Program-made: the position numbers and the translations under genes | Shown: in pieces, positions 1-9,383 of the stretch | Layout of the letters: each line of letters opens with the position of its first letter | How positions within the stretch are numbered: the first letter of the stretch is position 1 | Source: Streptomyces umbrinus | GTDB taxonomy: Bacteria; Actinomycetota; Actinomycetes; Streptomycetales; Streptomycetaceae | Assembly: GCF_030817415.1 (NCBI RefSeq) | Contig: NZ_JAUSZI010000002.1 | Span: 7,626,001-7,690,000, forward strand | Reading direction: 5' to 3' | DNA length: 64,000 nucleotides | Notes under the pieces: generated by a model | Database searches by the model: none | Seen by the model: the letters and a program-made list of their open reading frames with translations, nothing else | Told to the model about the DNA's origin: nothing

Positions 1-540
1 AATTAGAATCCGTCGCGCCGTGCTCGGCGCGTGGAAAGTCAAGCGGTTTGTCTTTTGAATTCTTCTCGGACAGGGGGAAGGATTTGCCTCAGGCGGACCG
101 GGTTGGGTGGCATCCTCATGGTGGCTTCGGTCGTAGCCGCATCCCTGCGGCCTCCGTTCGTCAACGGTGGTAGCGGGCCGCCGGCGCCACGTCTGGCATC
201 AACGGCGGTGGACGGCGGCAGCCAACGACGCTCCGGGCGGCGTCCGTCAGGTCGGCACGGCCGTCACGAAGACCGCCCGACCGAACTCGTGCAGCGGATG
301 CCTGCGCGGATCCACGCCATCCCCTGGGGAGACGCACACCTCGAACCCGATCGCACCTTCACGTGGCTCTGCCGCGAAAGCCTGCGGTCGCTCCCCAGCT
401 GCCCTGGCCGCGCACGAGTGACCGGCGGGCCGTCGCTTCCTGCCGGGGCCGGACGCGAGTCGGCTGATTCCTGGGCCGTCTCCGGGCCGTGTGAGGCCCC
501 CGACGTCGATCGCTGACGACTGACAGTGACAGACCGACTA
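1..540. other. Left-edge region without a convincing gene
   Basis: Several overlapping open frames run through this stretch on both strands (for example plus-strand 31-516 and 167-421), but none gives a recognisable domain, none has a good ribosome site and they overlap one another out of frame. The base composition looks less extreme than in the genes to the right. It could be the decayed end of a gene lying outside the window, or sequence displaced by the neighbouring insertion sequence. I see no RNA gene here. Confidence 0.4.
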
Positions 541-872
541 CAGAGTCGAGCAGGGGAAACCTCAGGTCAGCGATCCAGCGCACCTTCGGTGCGCGCCGGG
601 GACGTGGTAAATCCTGTGGCGTGCGCTGGGGTGCTTCCGTCTGCCCCTGACGTGGGCTGGTACCGCTGCGGGACGCTGGTGGGGTTCGTTCCGGCCGAAG
701 CCGATTGCTCTGTGATGCCGGTGAGCTCGCAGGTCGGCGTGGCACTGAGGGCCGTCCGTCCATGGGAACCGTGGAGTGTTGCTCTGAGCACGGGCGCCAG
801 AATTCTTGTTCCACCCTGGCCCTCCCGGAACGGCGTACCGCTTGGCCATTCGGCGGGGGAGGGAGCGGGGCC
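541..872 (+). other. Non-coding left end of the IS110 remnant, possible bridge RNA relic
   Basis: This stretch of about 330 bases precedes the transposase start and has no plausible coding frame. IS110-family elements carry a structured non-coding end that encodes the bridge RNA choosing target and donor DNA. The segment contains short complementary blocks, such as GCGCACC-TTC-GGTGCGC at about 578-594, compatible with a folded RNA. The outer boundary of the element cannot be fixed from one copy because IS110 elements lack terminal inverted repeats. The RNA assignment is inference from the family, not a recognised sequence match. Confidence 0.35.
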
Positions 873-2118
873 GTGGACGTGCTGCACGAACGCCGCGCCG
901 GTGTGGACATCAGCAAGAAGGATGCCAAGGCGTGCGTCCGCCGCCCGAGTACGAAACGACGGGGCCCGTTCACCAACGAGACCACGACCTGGGGCTCGAC
1001 CACGAACACTGTGCTCGCCCTGCGGGATCACCTGCTCGCCGCCCAGGTCACACTCGTCGTGACCCGGGCCACCAGCGACTACTGGAAGCCGTTCCACCAC
1101 CTGCCGGCCGAGGACCTGAACGTGATCCTGGTCAACGCCCGGCAGGTCAAGAATTTGCCCGGCCGCAAGACGGAACGTCTCCGACGCCGCCTGGCTTGCC
1201 CAGCTCGGCACCCACGGCCTGGTCCGCCCCTCGTTCGTGCCGCCGCAGCCGGTGCGCGAACTGCGGGACCTGACCCGGGCCCGCACCCAGATGACCGCGA
1301 GCGCGGGCAGATCGTGCAACGACTGGAGAAGCTGCTGGAGGACACCGGGATCAAGCCGGCCGCGGTCGCCTCCGACCTCATGGGCGTCTCGGGCCGGGCC
1401 ATGCCGGAGGCCCTCATCCGTGGTGAACGCGACCCGCAGGAGCTCGCGGACCTGGCCAGACGCAAGCTCCGCAACAAAATCCCCGAACTCACCGAGGCCC
1501 TGACCGGACGCTTCCGCGACCACCACGCCTTCCTCACCCGGCCGCACCTGGACCACTACGGCCAGTTCACCGGCGCAATCGGACAGCTGGATACCCGGAT
1601 CACGGAGGCGATGGCCCCCTATCGAGGCACCCCCGGCCTGCTCGACACCATCCCCGGCATCAACCAGGCCGTCGCCGAAGTGATCACCGCGGAGACCGGC
1701 GGCGACATGGCCCGGTTCGCCTCCGCCAGGCACCTCGCGTCCTGGGCCGGGGTCTGCCCCGGCCACCACGAGTCCGCCGGCCGCACCAAGAACACCAGGC
1801 TCCGGCCCGGGAACCCGTATCTCAAAGGCCGCCCTTGGCCTGGCCGCCTTCGGGGCGGTGAGAACCAAGGACACCTACCTGCAGGCCCGTTACAAGCGGC
1901 TGACCGCCCGGCGCGGCCCGCTCAGTGCCCTGGCCGCCGTCGAACACCCGATCATCACCGCGATCTGGCACATGCTCACCGACAACGTCCCCCATCACGA
2001 CCTTGGCCGCACCCGCTTCGCCCAGCGCGACCCCGAACGCGCCACCCGCCGCGCGATCAGCGCGCTCAACCAGCTCGGCTACACCGTCACCCTCGACCCC
2101 CTGGAAGGCGCGGCCTGA
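873..2118 (+). pseudogene. IS110-family transposase, three frameshifts
   Basis: The reading frame can be rebuilt across three shifts into a full-length IS110-family (DEDD N-terminal, Tnp_20 C-terminal) transposase starting at GTG 873. Frame one carries GVDISKKDAK and ATSDYWKPF. Near 1174 an extra A shifts the frame, so the motif DVSDAAWLAQLG is only readable in another frame. Near 1301 a missing G restores it, giving RGQIVQRLEKLLEDTG through NPYLKG. Near 1831 an extra C shifts it again and the C-terminus ends at 2118. The expected catalytic Glu before ATSDYW is Arg (TRATSDYW), so the element looks dead in more than one way. The HESAG segment, around the family's catalytic serine, is kept. The shifts could include sequencing errors, but the Glu to Arg change argues for genuine decay. 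Confidence 0.85.
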
Positions 2119-2308
2119 CCGACCCGAGCCCAGACACCCCGCGACCACCACGGTCACCGGGCACCCAGCCCTGCCCACACCCACCCCGACCTGCTGCTAT
2201 TTACGGGTCAGAGCGGTTCGGCCATACGGGTTTCCCCCGAGGGGTGGCGGTACGGCAAGATGGGGTGTATCTGCCCACTGCCGATTTCAAGCGTCCGGAC
2301 GGTTTCTC

Positions 2309-3973
<1,665 letters not shown>

Positions 3974-3977
3974 TCTC

Positions 3978-4397
3978 TTGCGGCACATCTACCGCTGCCC
4001 GCTGCGCTGGGCGGACATGGACGCGTACGGCCACATCAACAACGTGGTCTTCCTCCGCTATCTGGAGGAGGCGCGTATCGACTTCCTGTTCCGCCCGGAC
4101 AAGGATTTCCAGCAGGGGTCCGTGGTGGCACGCCATGAGATCGACTACAAGCAGCAGTTGGTCCACCGGCACCAGCCGGTGGACATCGAGCTGTGGGTCA
4201 CGCAGATAAGGGCGGCGTCGTTCACCGTCGCCTACGAGGTCAAGGATCCGGACCAGGTGTATGTCCGGGCCCGGACGGTCATAGTGCCGTTCGACTTCGA
4301 GGCGCAGCGTCCGCGCCGTCTCACCGCCGAGGAGCGGGAGTTCCTCGCGGAGTACGCGGACGACGAGGACGACCCTGCGGGGGCCGTCGCGGCATGA
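3978..4397 (+). CDS. Acyl-CoA thioesterase, hot-dog fold (4HBT/YbgC type)
   Basis: A 139-residue protein of the single hot-dog thioesterase family. The N-terminus CPLRWADMDAYGHINN holds the 4HBT signature, Asp followed by GHxNN, in which the Asp is catalytic in the YbgC group, and FLRYLEEARIDFL is the following conserved helix. Such enzymes hydrolyse acyl-CoA thioesters in the cytoplasm; the chain length preferred cannot be read from sequence. The start is TTG 3978 just after the ettA stop. The C-terminal 20 residues are acidic and probably disordered. The stop overlaps the next start as ATGA (4394-4397), implying translational coupling. Confidence 0.9.
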   Translation: MRHIYRCPLRWADMDAYGHINNVVFLRYLEEARIDFLFRPDKDFQQGSVVARHEIDYKQQLVHRHQPVDIELWVTQIRAASFTVAYEVKDPDQVYVRARTVIVPFDFEAQRPRRLTAEEREFLAEYADDEDDPAGAVAA

Positions 4398-5119
4398 CGG
4401 CCCTGCACCTCGCCGACGAGGGGGAGGCGGCGGATCTCGCCGCCTTCCTGGCCCGCCTGATCCACTACGACCGTGCGGCCGCGGTGCGGCTGCAGGCGTC
4501 GGGGACGACGCTCGCGGTGTTCGGCCGGCCACCGTCGTTCGAGGTGCTCGCGATCCGTACGGCCCGGCTCGACAAGCCGTACGAGAACGGGCTCGATCTC
4601 TCGCTCGACGTGACCGTCTCGGCCGGTGAACTCCTGGAGTCCCTCGACGAGTCGGCGGCCACCGCGACCGTGCCCGCCGCCGTCACCGGCCCGCCGTGGG
4701 CCGGGGTGCTGCCGCCCCGCGGGGGCTGGCGGTCCGAGCCGGGGCTGCCCGGGTCCGACGCGGTGCGGACCATGGTGGCCGGGGCCGTCGCCGAATTCCG
4801 TTCGCGCATCGACGAGTTGGCGCCCGAGGGGCGTACGCGGAGCGCGCTCGACCGGATCGGGCGGGAGATCTGGTCCCGGCCGGTCGGCGACACCGAACTC
4901 CCCGTCCGGGCCGCGCACGCCGCCCAGTCGCTGGGATTCCTGCGGCCCGCACGCCCGGCCGCGACCACGGGCACGGCGGCGACCACGAACACGGCCGGGC
5001 CCGATGGGGCCGTACTGCGGCTGCTTTCGTCGGGCGCGTGGCTCAGGCTGCGTACGCCGTACGGGTCGATCGCCGTACGCAGGGCGGGACTCGGGGCGTT
5101 GGACGTCAGCGTTCGCTGA
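4394..5119 (+). CDS. Conserved hypothetical protein
   Basis: A 241-residue protein with no motif I can name. ATG 4394 overlaps the thioesterase stop, so it is the third gene of the ettA transcript. It has no signal peptide or membrane segment. The N-terminal half is a mixed alpha/beta sequence (LARLIHYDRAAAVRLQ, then FEVLAIRTARLD). The middle is proline/glycine-rich around PPWAGVLPPRGGW. A short Ala/Thr-rich linker (about 195-210) precedes a C-terminal strand-rich piece, WLRLRTPYGSIAVRRAG. The constant pairing with ettA and a thioesterase seems to be a Streptomyces trait, but I infer no function from it. Confidence 0.75.
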   Translation: MTALHLADEGEAADLAAFLARLIHYDRAAAVRLQASGTTLAVFGRPPSFEVLAIRTARLDKPYENGLDLSLDVTVSAGELLESLDESAATATVPAAVTGPPWAGVLPPRGGWRSEPGLPGSDAVRTMVAGAVAEFRSRIDELAPEGRTRSALDRIGREIWSRPVGDTELPVRAAHAAQSLGFLRPARPAATTGTAATTNTAGPDGAVLRLLSSGAWLRLRTPYGSIAVRRAGLGALDVSVR

Positions 5120-5126
5120 GCGTCCT

Positions 5127-5243
5127 GAACTTCTCGACCAGCGGCGGCGAGCACCGGAACTTCTCGGACCAGCGGCGGTGGGTGCCGGCCGGGTTCACTC
5201 GCCGGCCGGGTCCACTCATCGGCCTGGTCCACTCGTCAGCCGT
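5127..5243. repeat. Direct and tandem short repeats between convergent genes
   Basis: The gap between the hypothetical gene and the convergent ABC ATPase has two repeat sets. GAACTTCTCG(G)ACCAGCGGCGG occurs at 5127 and again at 5157. A 17-base unit is tandemly repeated three times at 5187-5203, 5204-5220 and 5221-5237 (GGCCGGGTTCACTCGCC, GGCCGGGTCCACTCATC, GGCCTGGTCCACTCGTC). No hairpin terminator is obvious. Confidence 0.7.
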
Positions 5244-5248
5244 GCTCG

Positions 5249-6217
5249 CTAGCCGTGATCGCTGTCGTCCGGCCATACGCCGATGTGGTCCGGTTCCAGT
5301 TCCAGGGCGACGCGGTCGCGCATGCCGAGAGCCTCGGTGTACTCGGCGGGGAGTTGCAGCCGGCCCGCCCGGTCGAGCATCGCGTACTCGCGGGCCACCA
5401 CCGTCTCGTGGCCGGTCGTGGCGTCGACCTCGGTGCGGCGCAGGACCTCCGTGGAGGTGCGGCCGTCGCGGATGGCGACCGTGCGGCGGACCTCGCCGGC
5501 GACCGCCTGGTCGTGCGTGACGATGACGACGGTGGTGCCGAGGTGTTCGTTCGCCGTGCGGAAGGCGGCGAAGATCTGCTCGGCGGTGTGCGAGTCGAGT
5601 TCGCCGGTGGGCTCGTCGGCGAGGAGCACGGCGGGGGCGTTGGCCAGGGCCACGGCGATGGCCACGCGCTGCTGCTGACCGCCGGACATCTGGAACGGAC
5701 GGCGGGCCCGGCAGTCGGCGACGCCCAGCAACTCCAGGAGTTCCAGGGCGCGTTCGGACTGGGCTCGACGGCCCCTGCGGCCGCCGGTGAGCTGCATCGG
5801 CAGGGTGACGTTCTGGGCGGCCGTCAGATAGGGCAGAAGATTGCGGGCCGTCTGCTGCCAGACGAAGCCGACGGTGTCGCGGCGGTAGCGGAGCCGGTCC
5901 TTCGCGTTCATGGTCAGCAGGTCGTGGCCCGAGACCCGGGCGGCGCCCGCGGTGGGGGTGTCCAGGCCGGCCAGGATGTTCATCAGGGTCGACTTGCCGC
6001 TGCCTGACGCTCCCACCAACGCCATCAACTCGCCCTCCCGGACGAGGAGATCGAGGCCCTGGAGCGCCTGGACCTCTACGCCGTCCGCGGAGAAGATCCG
6101 CACCAGCCGGTCGCAGGTGATCAGGGCGTCGTGACCGTAGGCGGGCCGGTCGCGACGAGCGGCGGCACGTTCGGCCAGGTCGGCGAAGCTGGGGCCGGTG
6201 GGCTCGGTGGTGGTCAT
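5249..6217 (-). CDS. ABC transporter ATP-binding protein with AbrB-like C-terminal domain
   Basis: A 322-residue MacB/LolD-type ATPase that would energise the two large FtsX-type permeases encoded just upstream. Walker A is GASGSGKST, the Q-loop region VGFVWQQTARN, the signature MSGGQQQRVAIA and Walker B VLLADEPTGELD. Unusually, about 50 residues follow the ATPase core and end with YAMLDRAGRLQLPAEYTEAL-GMRDRV, which reads like a SpoVT/AbrB swapped-hairpin domain (xLDxxGRxxLPxE, then G(M/L)xxGDxV). The start chosen is ATG 6217, 7 bases after GGGAG; it overlaps the stop of the small upstream ORF as ATGA. A longer in-frame extension to 6415 is His/Arg-rich and not credible. Confidence 0.9.
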   Translation of the reverse strand: MTTTEPTGPSFADLAERAAARRDRPAYGHDALITCDRLVRIFSADGVEVQALQGLDLLVREGELMALVGASGSGKSTLMNILAGLDTPTAGAARVSGHDLLTMNAKDRLRYRRDTVGFVWQQTARNLLPYLTAAQNVTLPMQLTGGRRGRRAQSERALELLELLGVADCRARRPFQMSGGQQQRVAIAVALANAPAVLLADEPTGELDSHTAEQIFAAFRTANEHLGTTVVIVTHDQAVAGEVRRTVAIRDGRTSTEVLRRTEVDATTGHETVVAREYAMLDRAGRLQLPAEYTEALGMRDRVALELEPDHIGVWPDDSDHG

Positions 6218-6468
6218 CGGGCGACTCCCGTGGTGATCGTCATGGAGAGCACGTCTCCGCCGGTGCCAGTTGTCGTGGTGGGCGCGCTTCCGCCGAAGCC
6301 GGTGGTCGCGATGGGCACGTCTGCGCCGGTCCCGGCCGTGGTGGCGGGCACGCCTGTGCCGGTCCAAGCCGTCGTGGCGAGCATGCCGGTGCCGGTCGTC
6401 GTGGACGGCACACATCCGCCGCTGCCGTCCGTCGTGACGGGCACGTGCCCGCCGTTGCCGCGAGTCAT
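6214..6468 (-). CDS. Thr/Gly-rich repeat small protein between permease and ATPase genes
   Basis: An 84-residue ORF exactly fills the gap between permease and ATPase. Its ATG (6468-6466) overlaps the permease stop as ATGA, and its TGA (6216-6214) overlaps the ATPase start as ATGA. The product is built from degenerate 12-17 residue repeats of the type PxTTxGTGxxVP, with units such as VPSTTTGTG, VPATTAGTG, VPIATTGFG and APTTTTGTG. It has no signal peptide or long hydrophobic segment and only one Cys. Perfect coupling at both ends argues for real translation, but low-complexity repeats in GC-rich DNA can keep frames open by chance, and overlapping frames are also open. I cannot assign a function. 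Confidence 0.5.
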   Translation of the reverse strand: MTRGNGGHVPVTTDGSGGCVPSTTTGTGMLATTAWTGTGVPATTAGTGADVPIATTGFGGSAPTTTTGTGGDVLSMTITTGVAR

Positions 6469-9383
6469 CGGCTGTCCCCCGCCCTCAGCTCCCGCACCGA
6501 TCCGCGTCGGCCCGTCCACCACGCCTGGCCCGCGGCGATTCCGGTGGCCAGGAGGAGGACGGTCAGGGCGGGCAGGAAGAGGGACGCCGGGTCCGTGTGG
6601 AGCGAGGCGGTGCCGGTCGGGGGTGCTCCGCCGGGGGTGGCGAGGGCGATGGAGGTGAGGTCGATGCCAGGGGCCAGGAGACGGACCGCCGCCCAGCCGG
6701 TCAGGACGCCGCCCACCGCGGCGAGGAGCGCCTGGGGCAACGCCTCCAGTACGAGCAGTCGGCGCCCTTGGCTCCGGGTGAGGCCCATCGTGCGCAGCCG
6801 GGCCAGCAGGGCGGCACGCTCGGGCGCGGCGCGCACCAGGGCGAGCAGCAGCGCGAGTACGGCGTATCCGGAGCCCGCAGCCACCGCGACCGCGTAGACG
6901 CGTTCCGCGCCGGACTGGAGAGGGGAGTCGACGTAACGAGCCCGCTCCTCCGAACGCAGACGTACGTCGGCACGGGCGGTGGCGCCCGCATCGGCACCCG
7001 TACCGGCGGCGACGGCCTTGCGGAGGGCGCCGCCGCTCACCTGGTCGCCCGTCACCAGGAGCGTGGTGGGGCGCGCGGCAACCGTGCTGAGGCCGGCCCG
7101 GTCCACGATGAGGAAGTCCGTGCCCGGCAGGGCCGGGGTCAGGTCGCGTACGAGGGTGATGCGGACGGTGACGTCGCTGCCGTCCGCCAGCCGCAGCGAG
7201 AAGGGATGGGTGCCGTAGCGGTCGGCGACGGCGGAGGAGGCGAGGGCGGGAAGCGGGGCCTTCGCCGAGCCGTCGGCCCCGGACTTCGAAGGGCTGCCAG
7301 CGCCGGACTTCGCCGTGCCGCCGGCCGGTGAAGCCTTCAACTCGCCCGCCGGGAACGCCCCGAGGCCAGTCCGTCCCGCCAGCCGCGCGTACCCCTCGGG
7401 GTCCACCCCGGCCAGGGGCACCGATTCCACGCCGGCTCCCGGCTTGGCCTCGTAAGCGATGCTCAGCGGGGTGACCTCCCGTACGCCGGGTGCCGAGCGG
7501 ACGCGCTCCGGCAGGGTGGCGGGCAGGGCGCCCTCCGCCTCGACGCGGGCGTCCGCGCCGAGGCTGAGCACGGCCGCCCGGTCCCGCGCGTCCGCGACGC
7601 CCGCGAGGACCGAACCCCCGAACGCGGCGGTGGTGAGCGCCGTCAGCAGGGCGAGCAGCGGGAGCACGGTGGAGACGGAGGTACGGCCCGCGCGGGCCAG
7701 CGACAGATGGCCGATCGCGCCGCGCAGCCGCCCGGCGGGACGGGCCAGCCAGCGCAGTGGCAGCGGATAGAGCCGGACCAGGACGAGCGCGGCGATGACA
7801 CCGATCAACACCGGGGCCATCGCGACGAGTTGGTCGCCGGAGCTGCCGAGGTTGCCGGAGGCGCCGGAGTCGAGGGCCTCGTCGGAGGTGCCCGACGTCC
7901 CCCGGCTGCGCAGCGCGAGCACCGCCGCCGACGCCAGCACGAGCAGGGTGAGTTCGGCGATGGTGCGGCGCCGCGAGGGCCGTACGGACGCGAGGTCCTC
8001 GCGGGCGCCGTGCACCCCCACGACCCGGTGGGCGGCCAGGGCGCGCAGGGGCAGCGCGGCGCAGGCGAGGAGGGTGACCGCGAGGGCCGCCCCGACGGCG
8101 TACGGCGCGCGGCCGTACGGGACGAGGAGCAGCGCGCCCGCGAGGCCGAGCGCGCCCGCGGGCAGCGCGACCACCGCCGTCTCGGTGAGCAGCCGCCTCG
8201 TGAGCCCGCGCAGCGAGGCGCCGCGGGCACGCAGGAGGGCGAGTTCGGTGCGGCGGCGGTCGGCGGTGAGGCGGCCTGCCATCAGAAGGACGACGACCGC
8301 GACCGCACCGGTGCCGAAGGCGGCGACGGAGACCAGGGGCCGGACGCCGGAACGGAGTTCGGCGTACGAGGTGAGGACCTCGTCGAGGTCGGTGCTCACA
8401 CCGGTGTCCGCGTCCGTGGACGCGCGGACCTTCACCAGGCCCGGGCCCGATTCCAGCGAGGCGACCGCGCTGCCCAGTCGGGACAGGTCGTGCGCGGTGA
8501 GCGCGGCGGGGTCCGGAGTGAGCAGCCAGTAGCGCGCGGGTTCGCCCGGAGTGCCGAGGAGCACCGGGGCCGCGTCCGGCGGCAGCAGCAGGGCGCCCAG
8601 CCAGTAGGTCTCCGGCTCGGCACCCTGTGTGGGCGGCCGGATCAGGGACGGGGTGCGCAGGAGGGGCTGTGTGGTCCAGTACGCGCTCTCGGGGTCACGC
8701 GGGACGACGATGCCGGTGATACGCACGGCGAGCGGGGCACGCTGCACCCCTGGCACGTGGATCACCGAACCCACCTTGATGTTGAGGCGCTTGGCGGTCT
8801 CCGTGGTGACCGCGGCCTCCACCTCCCGGGTCCCGGCGGACACCGTGTCCTCGGCGCGCGGGAGGCGGCCCGTGCTCAGCCTGGAGTGCTCGGCGAGTCC
8901 GCTCTGCGCGGCGAGCGACATCTGTGCGGGCAGCCCGCTCGGCATCGGCAGCCAGGTCTCCGCCGCTTCGAGGTTGTTGATGTTGCGGACGCCGTACATG
9001 GACTGCGCGGAGTCGACGGCGAGCGGCCGCTCCACCACGTTCAGCACCCGCTCGTACGCCTTGCGCATGCTCTCCGGGCGCAGGGCCGTCTCCCGCTCAG
9101 GCTGCGGGATGTAGTTGCCGGGCTGCGGTGCGGACACCTGCAGGGAGGTCCTGGGCGCCGTCGCGTCCACGACGGCTCGGCGCAGGCCCGCGTCCTCGTA
9201 GCGTTCGACGGCCCGGGGGAAGGCCGCGGCCAGACAGGCGGTCGCCATCACCAGGAGCGCGAGGGCGACCGCGGCGCCGGGGGCCGTGCGCAGGCGGGTA
9301 CGGATCCAGGGGGCGACGGGGTGGTCCCGCCGCCGGAAGCCCGGACGTCCACCGGAGCCGGAATCACGCCCCATCTCACTCAC
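6465..9383 (-). CDS. ABC transporter permease, FtsX/MacB-like (972 aa)
   Basis: A large integral membrane permease with an N-terminal hydrophobic anchor (about 30-52, GAAVALALLVMATACLAAAF), a long extracytoplasmic domain, a cluster of membrane segments in the middle (about 345-560) and a final set near the C-terminus (about 845-950). This is the duplicated FtsX domain layout of large actinobacterial exporters. It should pair with the other permease and the ATPase of this operon. An Ala/Gly/Ser/Lys-rich linker occurs around 695-720 (KSGAGSPSKSGADG). GTG 9383 overlaps the end of the upstream permease gene by 8 bases. The substrate is unknown; related systems move lipoproteins, peptides or antibiotics. 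Confidence 0.85.
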   Translation of the reverse strand: MSEMGRDSGSGGRPGFRRRDHPVAPWIRTRLRTAPGAAVALALLVMATACLAAAFPRAVERYEDAGLRRAVVDATAPRTSLQVSAPQPGNYIPQPERETALRPESMRKAYERVLNVVERPLAVDSAQSMYGVRNINNLEAAETWLPMPSGLPAQMSLAAQSGLAEHSRLSTGRLPRAEDTVSAGTREVEAAVTTETAKRLNIKVGSVIHVPGVQRAPLAVRITGIVVPRDPESAYWTTQPLLRTPSLIRPPTQGAEPETYWLGALLLPPDAAPVLLGTPGEPARYWLLTPDPAALTAHDLSRLGSAVASLESGPGLVKVRASTDADTGVSTDLDEVLTSYAELRSGVRPLVSVAAFGTGAVAVVVLLMAGRLTADRRRTELALLRARGASLRGLTRRLLTETAVVALPAGALGLAGALLLVPYGRAPYAVGAALAVTLLACAALPLRALAAHRVVGVHGAREDLASVRPSRRRTIAELTLLVLASAAVLALRSRGTSGTSDEALDSGASGNLGSSGDQLVAMAPVLIGVIAALVLVRLYPLPLRWLARPAGRLRGAIGHLSLARAGRTSVSTVLPLLALLTALTTAAFGGSVLAGVADARDRAAVLSLGADARVEAEGALPATLPERVRSAPGVREVTPLSIAYEAKPGAGVESVPLAGVDPEGYARLAGRTGLGAFPAGELKASPAGGTAKSGAGSPSKSGADGSAKAPLPALASSAVADRYGTHPFSLRLADGSDVTVRITLVRDLTPALPGTDFLIVDRAGLSTVAARPTTLLVTGDQVSGGALRKAVAAGTGADAGATARADVRLRSEERARYVDSPLQSGAERVYAVAVAAGSGYAVLALLLALVRAAPERAALLARLRTMGLTRSQGRRLLVLEALPQALLAAVGGVLTGWAAVRLLAPGIDLTSIALATPGGAPPTGTASLHTDPASLFLPALTVLLLATGIAAGQAWWTGRRGSVRELRAGDSR

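Noticed and set aside
31..516. 161-codon ORF at the left edge
   Set aside because: No domain, no ribosome site and overlapping frames on both strands; listed only as an unexplained region.
6218..6415. N-terminal extension of the ABC ATPase
   Set aside because: Composition is His/Arg-rich and derives from the antiparallel reading of the Thr/Gly repeat; ATG 6217 has a good ribosome site and overlap.
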